From the NCBI RefSeq assembly GCF_910592395.1, contig NC_088310.1, forward strand, positions 6,333,501-6,397,500: a DNA stretch of 64,000 nt, given 5' to 3'. This DNA is from Lineus longissimus (lineage: Eukaryota; Nemertea; Pilidiophora; Heteronemertea; Lineidae). Below are positions 23,101 to 38,100 of the stretch, piece after piece. The notes beneath the pieces were generated by a model. The model searched no databases. It worked only from the letters and a program-made list of their open reading frames with translations, and had not been told where the DNA came from. Made by a program: the position numbers and the translations under genes. Position 1 is the first letter of the stretch, and every line of letters starts with the position of its first letter.

Positions 23101-26100
23101 TATCAAGACGCTGCGCTGAATTAACGGGCAATAGGTTTCTATCGGTCATTTCCTAATGAAAAATCAATGCCCGCCAATATCTCAGGCCATGCGTGCTATT
23201 CCATGTTTGCGGTCCTGGTTCTAACTGAAATAACAGTTACTGACTGCAGGCTATGATTATGAGTTCTCACTAAGGGTAACAGTTGGAGGAATTTTCAAAT
23301 GCAGCCTGTGGCATGGTGAGGTCCTGTGATTCTGGGCAATGGTGTGCCACTGAGAGCAAGAGTTTGAAGTTTATTTGTTTCCTTGGGCAAGTCACAGACT
23401 TACACTTACTGCCTATATCTACTTGTTGATCAAATGGTTTCCCAAGACTTGACAAACAGTTGCTGGACACTTTGTTGACATCACTGTCTAACCTAACATT
23501 GACAATATTGTTCACCACCTTCCACCTGACCCTGCATATCCTAAACATTCATGGGCCACAAAACACGTTAACAGAATAAAGAATGGGGTTCTCTGCATTA
23601 GCTTTGATCTTTCTGACCATTATGCGCGAAGTGATGACACTTTTTCTGATTAGTCGACCATCTTTGCATGCATGTGCGCGTCTTCCCAGTGCGTCATTTA
23701 CAGTCGAGACACTGATTGTCTAATGGATTAAAGATGGAATGGTGGCGTTGATATGGCATGTGTCCTGGTCTCTCTTTACCCATCAAAGGTATGACTTAGC
23801 CTCGCCTGGGCCAGTAATGGGGCTATTGCTTTATGAGCAGCTGATCTTAAACATAAAAAGAGGTCTGGCTAGCTGAATATCGTAATTTGGTCAGAATATT
23901 GGGATTCTTGGATATTTCCTGCACGTGGATCGCAATAATGGCTAACTGGTTCATCAGAAGCTCATAAGGCATTGCCCTGTTTCAATCCTTTGCAGATAAA
24001 TGGGGAAAATGAGGTACAGTCCTGACATTGCATTTAAAAAAGGCTCTGTCCGAATCTCTGATAAGCATTATTGGTAGAATCCCTCATACCTCATCTTCTC
24101 TGAGGGTACGTAAAACTTTCCCTCTGGTGAGGGCCTCAATAAGTGAATACATCATTCTGTTATTCCGCACCCAGTTCTGCGCAGTATTATCGCTATTCTC
24201 AGCCTTCCATCCCATTTTGCATGCCAAGTGGCAGTTTGTCCGCGACACGGGCCATTTCTCTGCAAGTCAGATTGGAAATTTACTCCGCACTTAGTGCTCA
24301 GGTGTTTCCACGTCATTTTAATGTATTCTGCCTGGCATTCGCAGCACTTTATGTATGCTTCTCAACATGGAATTGCTCTGTGACATTATGTGGTTGATGT
24401 CGACGCAATGATTAACTTTTTGAACTTGCATCACAAACACATTCATCACTTTTTCGAGGACTCTCCGTGGAGAGCTCATACAATGGTGCACCATCCATTT
24501 TGGTCAGTAATAGTAAGCAGTTTTGTAAGCACTTCAGCTATTGACATTTGCATATAATGTCAAAGGATCTGATTACCCCAGAGACAGATATTCAGTTCAT
24601 CTGGTTCTTAACTTGGCAACTAGGGGGCAAAAAGTAAGAGGTAATAAACTCCTCAACCCTTGCTGTTACAAAATGTGCTATAACTCATATCTGCTGATGG
24701 CAAAATTTCTAACCTTGCGTCATCTTGCAGCCTGAATCTTCATCTAGCGTCTGAGAAAACCTTATATGGAAAAAGCTCATTCATATTCAAATCACTTAAA
24801 ATGCAATTTGAAGGAATTGTATTGCCAAGGATGCCTCTTATCCCCTTTGAGCCGCACTGTATTTATATTGATACCCAATCAAGATGAACGTCTACCACGG
24901 CCGAGCTATCCAATAAATTATTGCCGAGTTTGGCCTAATGATACCACAACCGGCCAAAATGGATGAGGCCATTTACATTTTTCCATAAACTCTCAAGGAG
25001 ATCTTTCATCAATGAAGCCCTGATCATAAATCTAAATTTAGGGACACTGTGTGTCGCCATGACAATTGTCTCCATAGCAACTGACAACAGATGTTCTTTG
25101 CGAGTAAGGCTGCACGAGCTTATCTTTATTGACTATAAAGCTGTCGGAAGAAGGTCTGGCTTCTGAAAGTGCAAAAAAATCCTGTTGAAAGTTGCAGATA
25201 CCTGGGAATTATATCGTTGGCATGATAATGTGTACTACGAAAAACTTGTTGCATTCAACCAATGATGCAAGTCATTTTGCTTGTTGAACCAGTGGTCTGC
25301 TGCATCGAAGGGTCGAAGGTTCTCCTTTTGATTGGTGTCACCATACAAAAATCACAAGGAGCCAACTTTGCGTCAGAGGGCGGCATTGCTTGTTTGATTG
25401 TTGAGATCTGACCTCATTAAAGTGTCAAATCTCCTGTCAGTGTTTAATGAGATGAGATGGATTGGGGTGCCAATTCGATCCAATCAATAACAGATATCGA
25501 TTTGACTGCCAAGGTTCATGTTTACACAAATGAGGGATACCGCAGTCGCTATTTTTCCAATTCGGATATTTTCACTTTATTGGTTTGGTGTTAACTCTGA
25601 ACAGTTATAGTCTCTTGAAAATAGACTTGAACATATACATGTAAATTGACAAATGGTAAGTAAAGACTAAGCTAGGGGGGAGGTGAATGATTTAAACAAG
25701 TTTTAAATCCCGATCTAGAACATGTTAGACACATCTAGCCTGAATCAAAACCGCCCGAATTCATACCTCCAGCTAAAATGATTCTCAAAGAGGCCGTCAC
25801 AGAAGCTTCACGGTGTGTCAAAGTATGTAATATCAGCTTCCCCCAAGACATCACCAAGCAGTTAATCCTCCACGGAGCCCTTCATACATGGCTCGAGGCA
25901 GCCTGATTGATTTTACCACTTCATTTTCCTGTGACCTTTCCATCGGAAGCAACGATCTTGTAAGAAACTTCTGCTTGTCATACCGATGAAACATTGTCCT
26001 GTCATAATGCACAAATCTGGCTTAGCAAACTTGAGAATGTTTGACTAAGCCATAAATATGTGGCGGTCGATGCATGCCGAGGGAATGCGAAATCATATTT

Positions 26101-29100
26101 CTCCCGTAAAAACTTGGTTGGGTTCAGTGGAATCGATTCGGCCATTGATCACGCCAGATGCAAGTGTTATCTTCATGGTCAACTTACTAAATATTTTGCT
26201 CGGGTGACTACAGCGCTGTGAAACTAATGTTATCGCGTGTTCAAGTGCTGGACCGGGATGACCTATAGTCCTTCGCACAGAAGTTTGGAGACCAATTTTG
26301 ATATCCAGAATACAGCAGAAATTCTTTTCATAGGAAGATTTCTGATATCTTTTGAGGCAAATGGGCATTTATTAAAAAAAAGTTGCAGATTTTTTCGCCC
26401 AAATTAACATATCAAAAAAGTACTGAGGGTGAGGTTTGCCAAGAGAATAAGTTTCTTCCGTTTTCAGAGTCAAATTACCTTAAAATCCATAGAACTGTGA
26501 ATAGTAATCACATAATGCTCCATGAAAAGCTAGCTACCGCTAGTTGTTATTGATGACAAGGAAATGTTCATTATTGGAGAGTTATCGACAAATTTTACGA
26601 TTGGGACAACTTGTCATATTCACTCGATGTCATTGATGTTGGAGCGCGATAATGTTTGGTTCTGAACTGGATGGTAATGGTGCCATGGTGTGTGTAAATT
26701 ATCGAGTACATGTAGTTGGGATGACTAATAGTAAACCTTAGTATTCCAAAACAACTGATGAATGGCCCATAAAATGCAGGTAACATAACCGTAGGGAAAC
26801 AATAACATATTTTCAGTTTTTTTTGTAGCAAAGTATACGCAACATAGTTTGAGCACCAACTCTGTGTGTTTTAGCATGTTAGCACCGGTGTTGCTGTGTC
26901 TGCTGGTGCTTCTGGCTAACGCACACCTGTAAGTTGAACAACACCTCTCTTACCACTTTCTTCCTCAGGTAGATGCTCAAGAGTGGCATCATAAGAAATC
27001 ATATTTTTGGCGTTTGTTGAGACACTTCTGTACTTTGAAACCACTATTATCGTTTCAAAGTGAAGTCTTTTTGACAACTTTATACGATCACACCGGAGAA
27101 TCGATTCCCCAACTTGTCGAAAATCATGTGTCTTCAAGCTAGGCCATCCAACTTACCGAGTGCCTGCCCGGGGAAAGAACTGGGAGAGGTTTGCCTGTGG
27201 TCATCAGCTCTGATATGGCTCAACATACTGGTGAACTGCTATAGCATGATTTCTGGTCTTAAAAACAAATCACTCGCTTGTAGTATGTAAGCATGATAAA
27301 ACCCATTAACTTCAGCTTCCCAGTGGTTCCTGGAGTAATTTGCGCAAACATACTGAGGGTGCTATAATGTTTGCTTACAGTCATGTAGTCTTTTAGCAAC
27401 AGTTCGGCCTATTTATGAGAACAAATCACAGAGGTCTCTTCATAACCATGAGGGCTTGGCGGAACGTGTGAAAGGCTTGAGCTCCATGATTTAAAATGTT
27501 GCTTGAGATTGATGGTAAATTGACTTAGCATCTCGAGTTTAGAGAGGTAGTTTCGTGGAACGAGACCTTTAAAAGACCTTGTAGCACACTGGGAGTCAAG
27601 ATGATTTCCTACAGAATGTCTTCTACCTTTCCCCATTCAAAATCTTTTGAAATATCCTGACAACCTCTTTAACTTAGTGTCAGAAACTGCCATTACCCTT
27701 TCTTGTCACAGCGCAGTAACAGTTTCCATTACTGTTTCATGCGACATCAGCTCCACGCTTGTCATTGTACTCCTCGGAAGCTGAAACAAGATCGGCTCAT
27801 ATTCTTAAGTACAAAGCTATTTATAGCAACATGCATTATTGTCAGTTACGCTTTGAAGCAGATCCTCTATTTCTGCCGATATGACTCGCGAGAATATCTA
27901 GGGACCTCGCGTCATCTTTCATTTTTGGGTGGCATGACTGTTGCATTGATTTCCTGATTTTGAGTGGGAGTCGTTGTCGGCTTGTCCGTTTGACTGGGGT
28001 TCGTGCAAAAAAGGATGCTAAAGAACGCTGTAGATTGCAAAATGATTGGATGATCACTACAACACACTTTACCAATGACATTTTAGACTGGAGAGGGTCA
28101 AATTTACGAAACCCAAAATGATTTGTCTTCTGGAACACTCTGCCCATTTGAAAAGATAATGCAATTGCACCATTGAGAATTTGGTGTTGATGATAAGAAT
28201 TCGTTAAATTTGATTGACGCCTCCTCCCAAAAAAACCCAACTAATTCATCAAATCGGAAGGTGTCGTGTTCTCTCCAATGAAGACTGGTTGATCTGAAGT
28301 CCCAAGTTGATGACATTGATGAATTTGCCGAAAGTAATCGTCGACGTAGTGTCACTCTTCGTTGCTTTTCATTGATGTGTCGTAGTGTTCGCCTTGACGT
28401 GATTTCCAAAGTAAAGAAATGATTTGGCATTAATCAGTGTGATTTTGATGACTTGTCTTGTGCTGAAATCATTAATGCTTTTAGGCCAACCCATGTGGAT
28501 CTATGCATAGACCAGACCCCCTCATCCAGCAGGTAATGATTGCTCTAAAGGCTTCAGTGTTAAAACACCACAAAGACAATTGCCAGGGAAAGATAGGAAC
28601 AAAAACAGTTCAGATGAAGCCAATTGTAAAGCGATTCTAACCTCGGTCAAACTCATTTTGTGTTGAACCATCATTTAAAAGTCTTTCTTTCTTCTCTCTT
28701 CAGGACTCCACATTTGGTACGCCAGTTACCCTAAAAGTCGACAAAAATGGATATGTTCTATTCTGGACGGATCAGACAAGGGTAGGTTAACAAGTATAGC
28801 CCCTTTAAATATCAATTTAGCCCCCTCCCCTTGATTAAGATTGGTAGAATGAATGTGTGTGAGTCTGTACAGTGGTACTAATTGTCCATTTCCTCCCTTT
28901 GTGGCCAAAACCCAATGCATTTTATACAGGAGTTGTGTGTGAATGTTGACCGTGGTTTGGGCCTTTTTAGGGTGAATTGGATGTAGCTGAATTTGATGCC
29001 TAGAAGGTGTGGTCGAGTGTTGAATGTTGAGAAATTGGAGAGCGAAATTGCCAAGTTGATATGCAGTCCTGTGTGGCAAATTTGCATTACAGAGAACAAT

Positions 29101-32100
29101 TTTTATCTGGAGAGTATGATAAATCTTGTTCCCCACAAAAATTTATGGCAATTTGGATTAAAACCACTTGTATTGCCAATTCTCTCCGATGAGCTATTGT
29201 ATTTCTACCACACCATCAGGCATCAAACATCAAATTTTTAAAACAAATCCCTGCAGTTGTAACTCTATTCAATTGTCAACTAACCCATGTGAGTGAGAGT
29301 GAGTGTTCGTGCTACAACGTGGCCCCACCCTAATGTTCTACTAATAAAGCATCGTACAAATCGCATAAACTTTATTGCTTCTGATGCACTATAATTGTCA
29401 TGATATTGATCGTGATAACGATTTTCCTTGAGCTAACTTGTTTCTAACTTGCATGACGCTGCCATGCTTCTTCAGATAATAGGTAATGGGTCGTTTCGGC
29501 AGTTTACTCAGGTAGGCTCTTCCAGAGACAGAATGGCTGGATAATATCTGCTTCAGCATGTTTGAAATTTCTAAAAATTCAGGGCAAAATGTCAGAGATA
29601 TCGTATCAGTATAGTTAATTGTACGTTGGCAAGGGAAGATTGATTTTCGGGGTAAAATTTCAGAATTGCAAGAGTGATGCCAAAAGAATTACAAGATATC
29701 TTTGATATTTTGCTCTGGAGTCGCTTGAAAAACCTTCCCTCAGAGCCAGACCCTGTTTAAAAATCCAGCTCCTAGAGTATGCATCGTTTGGAATGCTGTC
29801 AGGACAGGCCTCTCAAGTACACAAAAAACGATGTACGCCAAAATTAGGGGGTAACATTTGCAACCAAAATGAACTTGAAGCGTTTTCTAGAGTTTAAAAT
29901 AGTAAAATCTGCTCATAAGTGCAATATGATGACATCCCAAATCAAGCAAGTCTCATGATTTATACCATGAAAGACAGATCTTTGGCATGAAAGACCAATG
30001 TTTGGAGCAAATGGCAGGCAGGAAATCACAGTGAAATAAGCCCAAATTTAGGCAAGTACATGTGTTATTGAGAGGCCTGCAGGATGAATACCTTGAAACA
30101 ATTTTGATAGTCATTACAAACATCAGATAAAAGAATAAACTTGCTGTTGCTCAGATACAGCTTTGACTGAGTAGTTTAATGAAGTAAACTCTTTCTCTTT
30201 ACTTACCGCCCACCTTACCTTAAAGGGGTACGCTCTTCCTATTCGATGGTCAGGAATATAGAAATGCAATTATACATATGCATTGCGAGTTATCATGCAT
30301 CTTAACTTGGTTGATATAGTACCTGTACATATGTCTATATGTGTATGTCTGTGTATGACCGTATGTCACCCGTCGTGGGGGGGCAGACCATTTCATAATA
30401 ACGGAAATGCTGAAGCCAAACCCACGATGGGAGACTTTTTGATATGAATGGAATTGCGAAGACAAAAACGACCTTCCTGACCTGGAGTGCTCATCCACCT
30501 TAACAGGTTGTGGGGGGGACCTGTTGTTGTGAATGGAATATCAGACAGAAAAAAAACATGACTGTGAATCTGATGGTGTCTTCTGACATCCAATTCTAGA
30601 CGTGGATCGCATACTCCAAGGTCCAGGGCCTGGAACTAAGCCAATCCTCAGAATGGGTTTATCACCCCACTCTTTTTACTTTAGTCGTTATTTCTAGACA
30701 TGTGTCCCTACCCTCTACCCCACAAGCTCAAGGATGTGGTCTATCCAAGTATTTACTGTAACAGGTGTTCAAAACGTAAATATTCCACTAACGAATATTG
30801 ATGGAGGATATCTTTTATTCTGAGAACCACTCAGATCAGCGTGAGGGAAGAATGACGCAGTGTTGGATAAACTAACACTTGCCTGAAAATGTCAGTATAA
30901 GGCTAAATCGATGTTGGCATTAAAAGAACTTCTCTGTGGCAAGTTACCTTGGTTGAAGTATACTTGTTTTATAACTCAGTAAAATTGCGAGCTTTGGCCA
31001 AGATTTTGGAAATGTAAATGTTAGGAAGCCATAACTCACTGGATAAAACCAAGTCAGATGTCAAGGAATTGCCCCAACCCCCCATGCCCACCTTGCGGCC
31101 CTCCATTCACGTGCTCCATTGGTGATGTGATTTCCTTCCTGAAGTCATTCCACCTTGGAAGACATCTGTGCCATCTATCATCCTTTGTGATAGGATGTGC
31201 CCACAACTCACGGGTTAACTTTTCAAATCAGCGCCAGTTCCATCACATCTTTACCTTGTCTTTTTTCCAATCCGGTAAAGGCGGAAGACGTTCAAAGATC
31301 TTAGCGATTTAAAAACATCACCATGGAAACCGTGTGTTTCCTTTGTCGAGGCAGATGCTTGTTGATGGAAACAAGAGCAGACATACGTTATCATAAGTTG
31401 TGATATTTTGAGAAATCAACACCTTTTCTAAACCACTTTCATCTAATCACATGTCAGTTTGAATGAAACAAGGTGACGATAGTGATTTCAACAAATTCTT
31501 CGAGAGAGATGAAATTGCTTAGAATGGCTATTGAACATTTTCAGTCAAATGGGGGCAAGGAAGAGTAGTGAGAGTTAAATGTAAATTTTGGAGCTCATAT
31601 TAAGGGGGTATGGGGAAGGGTTTACAGGCCTCGACATGTGGCCTCAGCCGTTGAGTGAGTTGCTGACCAACTGCCACATTCCAAAGTAAGATTCATCACC
31701 AAGTCATTGATAAAATTTAGTGGTTAAAACCATTTCTTTATAAAAATTTATGAAATCATCAATTGACGTGTGGTTTTCCGTCTTCTTCAATGAACTTTGT
31801 TTGGAAAACACGTTGACAGACTTGAAGTCAGCTCTGCCGTCCCTCTTGTAATAGTACAGGGGTGCACATCATTTCAAATCATTGTGTGAGTGCAGTGGGA
31901 GTTGGGATGGTTTACAACCTCGTCAAATGCTAAAACACCTTCATGGTTCTCTTGAGGCAGCAATCTTCAGGTTGCAATTCCTGTGGAAGTGCCCCTCTGA
32001 TGAGATCAAGTCAATATTCTGCCTCCTCTACCTCTAGAGGTTCTCCTACTGAAGTGGACCGATTCAGTGCACTTCCACCTCCTCAGAATTTACGCTTTCT

Positions 32101-35100
32101 CTTACTGGCCTCTTTGCGTAATTGCCAATATGCAACCAATATGCATCAGAATTCGTTTTGACGGGGATGGCTTTCAAATGTTCTCTGAGTGAACTGAATA
32201 AATCAGCCTTTTGGTAATCAAAATTCTGCTTCTCTGTGGCATAATTCTTGATTTGTGAATGACCCTTTTCAAAAAAATATGGACATTTTCAAATTCCTTT
32301 CTCTCTTTGCCAGTGAGCCAAGAATTAGTTGATTGGAGATGGCTTTCAAGAGTTCTCAAAAGTGTATGGGGTATGACGTCTGAATCAGCTCGATGCTTGA
32401 ATCAATTTCTGCTAATTGTTATTCTGCTACGCTGTGGCATAAATCATGACTTGTCAATGAACTTCTTCAAAGGATAAAGGTGTTTTCAAGTCAAACGATT
32501 TGTCCTGACTACATTCATGGCAACACAAGACCATTGCGTCTCCCAGCAATGAGGTACATTGTATCTCGGCGTGTGAATTGAAGATATCTTGCAGGCAATC
32601 ATGTTCTACTATGTTGCCAGTCCCGTACAATCAGGATCTTTACATCTCAGATAGATCAATTTCAAGATTCAATGCATCTTTTAGAGTTGTACTGATTTGA
32701 TGATTTGGTGTACACCACTTCTATTCTGAAGTCAATGATCTTCAAAATCTTGTCAAGTGTTAGTGTCTCTGATTTGAAATCAAATGGTTGTGAGTTTGAC
32801 TCTCAGCAAGGCCAGTTCAGTGTCACGAATTCCCCAAGCAATGCAGCTGGCACTTCTCCATGCACTTGAGCAAGGAATAACTTGAAGAAGAACTTGAGAC
32901 TGTGAGATTGTGAAAGGATATCGTGTGAGTGATTTTGTGTGATAACTTTGAAGTGGTTCTGACGCAAGCAAATATTCTTTGTGAATTTGAATCTGAGTCT
33001 GATGACATGTACTGCGTGATTTGATTTGCTGATCATAATTAGCAGTTTTCATCTCGTTAGACAGTTATAATTAAATTCCATCAGTTTTTGAAATAAAATC
33101 GCTTGCTACGTGCAACGAAATAGCGAATTAGGCTTAAATATAACCATACGTTTGAGGCATATTAATCTCTTTGGATATCTGCAAAATGAACCACACCCTT
33201 TAGAGGCTGCACCCAAATCAATCATTAAACCTGTTATGTGCATGTTTCAATCTGTACAGTCTAAATGATTCTCAACCTCTGGTATGAAATTTCTGCAGCC
33301 TAAATGAGAATTGAACTAAGATAACCCTACTACTGCACATAATTTAAATCAAATCAAATTCAAATCAAATCATATCCCCCTCCCAATAAATACCCTCACC
33401 GCACATGTCCAAAATAGACCGTGTCCAAAAGTTAATGTAACAATGAGTGGGGGCGCTGCCATCTATAAGTTGTGATGATTTCTGATCAATTTTACAGTAT
33501 ATTAATGAAATGTGCCTTTGAGCCTTAGGCTAAGTTGAAATTATCTTGTCAATATGAAGTAATTGCAGACCTTCTGAATTCTCACCTTACCCCTGTGTTT
33601 TAACGTGTACATTCATAGTGCTGGTCAGCAGTAATGTTCCATTAGTGCGCGTGTACAGTGGTGATCAGAGACATATTGTCAGGTGTGCAGCAAATTACAT
33701 TCCATACGCACTGGTATTGGCCTTGACCCTCTCCCCTTAACCCCCTAACCACTGTGGCATGCCATTGGTAATAGCGAGGTTCGCACAGACAACTACAACA
33801 AAATTTGCCGGCTGCCAATTAGCCATATGATACCAGCGGGTGTAGTTGGTGTCATGGCTAATTTGCAGCTTAGAATATATGCTTACGCAAAGTATCATGA
33901 CACACTACTTCTGACCAGTACTGACTTTCCAGTGACATCTGGTTTTGTTGCCTTGGGTACAGTAGATCATCAGTAGGCATCTAATCATTATAGCTAATTG
34001 TTATGATTAACTTTACTAATTATCTATCTCCACAACAGGTTAGGGTAAGTATAAAGGTTTATGGTGATTTTTTAGCATTTTTTGTTTGTTTTGTCCTAAT
34101 GTCATCCCTTTAGAGGGGTCAGTGCATCTCGCAGTCGGTCTATTTTGCTTGTAATCATTTACAAATTGACATTTTCTCTTTCAGTTATCTCACTATTTTC
34201 AAATTAAATTCTATCGCCATTTCAACTGTTCCTGTCTGCAAAAGGGGCTATGGGTGAAAGCTTGATGGAGGTGTCCAAGGATTTGCTGATACCAGTATCT
34301 TAAAAATCCATCTCAATTGTCTAAGCATTTGTGATATTGATTAAAACTTGTCTTAGTCCAACCAAATTGTTTGATGAAGCTTTTAACAAAATCTTTGGCA
34401 AGTCTGATATTGGTGGTAAAGCTTGAGAATTAAACCTACCTAATACAGGAAACACTCCCCAAAACTCAAAACTACAGACCCCCAGGCCGGGACCTGAATC
34501 CAGTTGGCCTGGTGTGGATATTTTAACAATTGAGACGCCACCAAGCAATGGCGGCTTCAATCAGTTCAGCCATGACAAAGATTTCAGCGTTTGGCGATAG
34601 TTCAAATAATGAATCAGCAAATCTCAACACGTCCTCCATACAGTTCATTCCAGACCCCTAATGTTACAACAACGATTTTGGATTCTTTCTCTCTATAACA
34701 GCCTTTATAGAACTTACTCTTTTTTGCAATTCATTTTATAAGTTGGCCAGCTTGGACTCTGCATGCGTTCTACTCTACAGCAATATTGTCATTCTTAAGT
34801 GAAACTTCTAATGTCCTGAGGACTCTTTCCCTGTTTGAATATGTCTGGAATGCCTTTTGTGAGTTTTGAACTTGTACTGTATAATTTGGTTTTTACTTAA
34901 AACAAACCGATACTGAAGTTATTTCCAAAATGATAGTTCGATTATTGAAGTAGGATTTTTTCCCTTTGGCAAATATTATGTTACTCGCGAATTGTGCAAA
35001 ATTGATTTTTATTATAAGTTGGAACAACTTCAAGATGTTGAAAATCCTTTACACACCACTTATTTTTACAGACAGAATGTTTAGCCACAAAAATCACCGT

Positions 35101-38100
35101 ATTTAACTATTCAAATTTTGCCTCGGGGTCAGAATTAGTTCAAATGAAGAACTGAAGTCTAATGTCAAACTAAGTAAATATATGTTATATACTTGACACT
35201 GTCCAATGTTTGTGTTTTCTTCCATAGTTCATGTGTATCTTGGCCAGCAAAACCTGCAAAATGGTGTTGAATGTTTAACTGAAGACGTCTTCCAAGCGTA
35301 AAAGCTCTATATTTATCTGCTGTAATAATTATTTCCAAAAAGTATACCCGTCATAGCAAATCTATCCCCTTAGTTCTGTAAGCGACCCTAAATCAGCTAA
35401 ATCTGTCCCAAAACCACAGGACCACATTTCCCATCTTTTTTTCTTTGAAGATCTAGTTGTTAGTTATTTCTGACTTTACTATGTTAGCTCTGTTAAACCT
35501 CTCGTACTGTGAGGTTTTCACATATCAATGCACACAATGAGGGTCTAGTTCTTGAAGCCAAGTTAAATCCAAAAAACCTGTATCTTCTTTGGTACTGTAC
35601 TGTTCAAAATAACATTGCTTGATGCATTCAACATTTGTTCAATGCGAAATGAACACTACTGTAAACCGCCATGTTTTTGCACCTGAATCCAGGTTATTTG
35701 CAAAAACTAAAAGCCCACAAAACCTGGCTGTTTACAGAAATTTGTCAGCTATTTCAAGAACTGGACCCAGGTTACATTTAGTTTTCAGAACATTTTCTAT
35801 TTTCAATATTCATAGTTTTAGATCACAATAATAGCTAGCGGTTGCATATTACATACATTTTACATCTCCATGTCATACAGTCTTTCTGTTCACATCTTAC
35901 AGTTCTTGGGTATATTACACACATCATCAACTCGCAAGGAATAGCAATTACAAGTCACCAACAATGTCAATGCCATCTCGTGCCTGATCGACCCTGTCAG
36001 ATCTCATAAAACTCCATATTTTAGTGAAGGAGGGAAACGATAATACCAAGATGTACTAGGCTTGGAATCAAAATTGAGTTCTTGAGTTCTTGTGGTCAAT
36101 CAACCTAAGAAAAAAGAACTAACAGGAAATGTTTAGCCACCTTAACATGGTAAAAAGTGAGAGTTGGGGATCAAAGAAGGACATTTTCAGTTGTGTGGGC
36201 CATTTGTGACAGATTGTAGGAGGAAACCAGAGCACCCGGATATAACTCACTCTCTGCCTCATGTGGAACTGGCCCTGGGGTAGCAAGCGGCAGGATTACA
36301 ATCTATTCCTATTTTTACCCAGCATAGCAAAATGGATGATCAGAAACACAACATAGACTAATTGTCGCTTCATGCAGATTGGCTTGCCTCTCCGCCTGAT
36401 GAAAATTCCTCTGTGATGTCCAATCGTGTATTAAACCCTCCTTGAGGACTCTGGCTCTAAATATCCATTTTGTTTGCAAAATGACGATGTTCTGAGTCCG
36501 ACTGGGGAATTTGCTTGATTGCAATGACACTGTTGAAAAGTCCTGGTTTCCACGGCAACAGAATGTCTAAATCGCTTGTGGGTTGTATCCCTTAAAGGGA
36601 TCTGAGCATCGACAATGATGTTAGGCCCCTGTGGGCAAATCAGATCAATTGTGTGTTTCTTCAAGGGATTGTAGTTCTAATGGCTGGTGCCACCTCACTG
36701 CAAAACAACACTTGGCCACCATCATGACCATGAATAATGGAAAATCTGAAAAAAGACACTGTGTGATGGAAAGAAGTCAGCGCTTTTGAACCCTTGGACA
36801 AAACTCTTAATCAAATTCTAAAAAGTTTCAGAACTCTGCCTAATCACATATCGCTCAGGATCAAGTTATTCTGTGGTGGGAAACTGGATTTTGTCGTCAG
36901 TCATGAGCTAAATCCAACCCCATCAACAAGATTTCTGGACGTGTTTTGGCCTGCCAGACTTTCTTCAATAATCCCATTGGCGACTTTTAAAGCCATAATT
37001 TCCTAATGTGGACGAAGTCGATCAGTCAGAGTTTGGGCATTGACATCTTGGTAATTGAGTTGTGAGAAGAGAAAGAACTTGTCATGCAGGTCGAACTTTC
37101 TCGTTTCTACTAATGGTTACAGCATATTAAGAGGACTAGTTACTTTTAACCTGTCTTTGTGTTAGTCGATAGATTGCACCTATTATACCACTCCGGGTCT
37201 TGGTATCTGGAACACACCAACATTTTCCATTTACAGATTTGACAGCAATTAATTCATCTAACCACGCATCATTTAGAAAATCATTCATGAAAGTCTCCAC
37301 AAAACTCAACAACATCCCAATAATCCAAGAAAAAAGTCCTTTCATGTGAGACAAGACATTTGGTCATTAACATCCCTTCACATGAAACCAATTGCTACTT
37401 ACTAGCAGTTATTAAAGAATTCCTCAACAGGCTTGTGGGCAATTCACCTGTAACATCCTCTTTCACTACAAATTTACATACAATAAGTTTCCAATTCTAA
37501 CACAGACTACTCTAAATCCTTTGAGAAAACACTGATTTCAGCACACTGATATCAGCTTACAGTACATCTTGTAAATAAGTATCTTCTTCACTCTGTATAC
37601 TAAATCAGTCTGTAAAGTCCAATGAAAGAGTGTTTGTAATTGAATGTTCATTTTATCATCATCTTGTATATTTCATCAGTCGTTATCCCCTTTTCAGGAG
37701 ACAACATGCCTGGATATCGCTCAAATCCGAGACATCCGAACTGGAGTATATGCCCGCACACCAAAGGTAAGCATCTTCTAATACCCCCTTTTGGCGATTG
37801 TTGACAACTTGACATGAAGTCCAGTGGTGACCATCGATTGTCACAAACCTCAGCTTTTTCCCTTCCCCATGCAGTCACAGTACCAGAGATCTACAATGCT
37901 AGAATGAACGAAGTTTACGTCAATCAGGCAAATATTCCATGTTTATGAGGTTATCGCAGATCTCCTGTTGTTGAGCCACTACAACATGCGAGACTGATGA
38001 CAGGCCATCACCAGTGGCAGATCCAGAACACTGGGAAGGAGGGCACCACCCCACCCAGAGAGGACCGAAGGTGCGATCTTAGAAACGAGGGGTTCTATGC

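Larger units (their letters stand above)
10072..28703 (+). other. PLCB intron 1 (18.6 kb)
   Basis: AT-rich and without recognisable nested genes on either strand. It holds a MITE (10586-10825), GAT-rich repeats (11047-11086, 20007-20200), hairpins (12079-12130, 12343-12384, 17614-17633) and two degenerate minisatellites (16545-16690, 19195-19400). A possible SINE head lies near 16869, and a short direct duplication of about 27 bases near 22758-22812. The stretch 20200-28680 is otherwise plain. Open frames of up to 132 codons look random. First introns of this size often carry enhancers, but none can be read directly. Confidence 0.7.
28782..37697 (+). other. PLCB intron 2 (8.9 kb)
   Basis: AT-rich, with no recognisable nested gene. 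It contains G-runs near 30376 and 30513, a diverged 172-bp tandem duplication (32163-32500), a SINE-like piece (32765-32900) and a CAAAT-rich low-complexity patch near 33350. The rest appears plain. Confidence 0.65.

Noticed and set aside
27842-28430. Overlapping minus-strand open frames of 132 and 108 codons upstream of PLCB exon 2
   Set aside because: No domain, composition or splice context suggests a gene. Two overlapping frames in AT-rich intron are expected by chance.
28726-29136. Minus-strand frame of 136 codons
   Set aside because: It runs antisense over PLCB exon 2 and has no recognisable motif.
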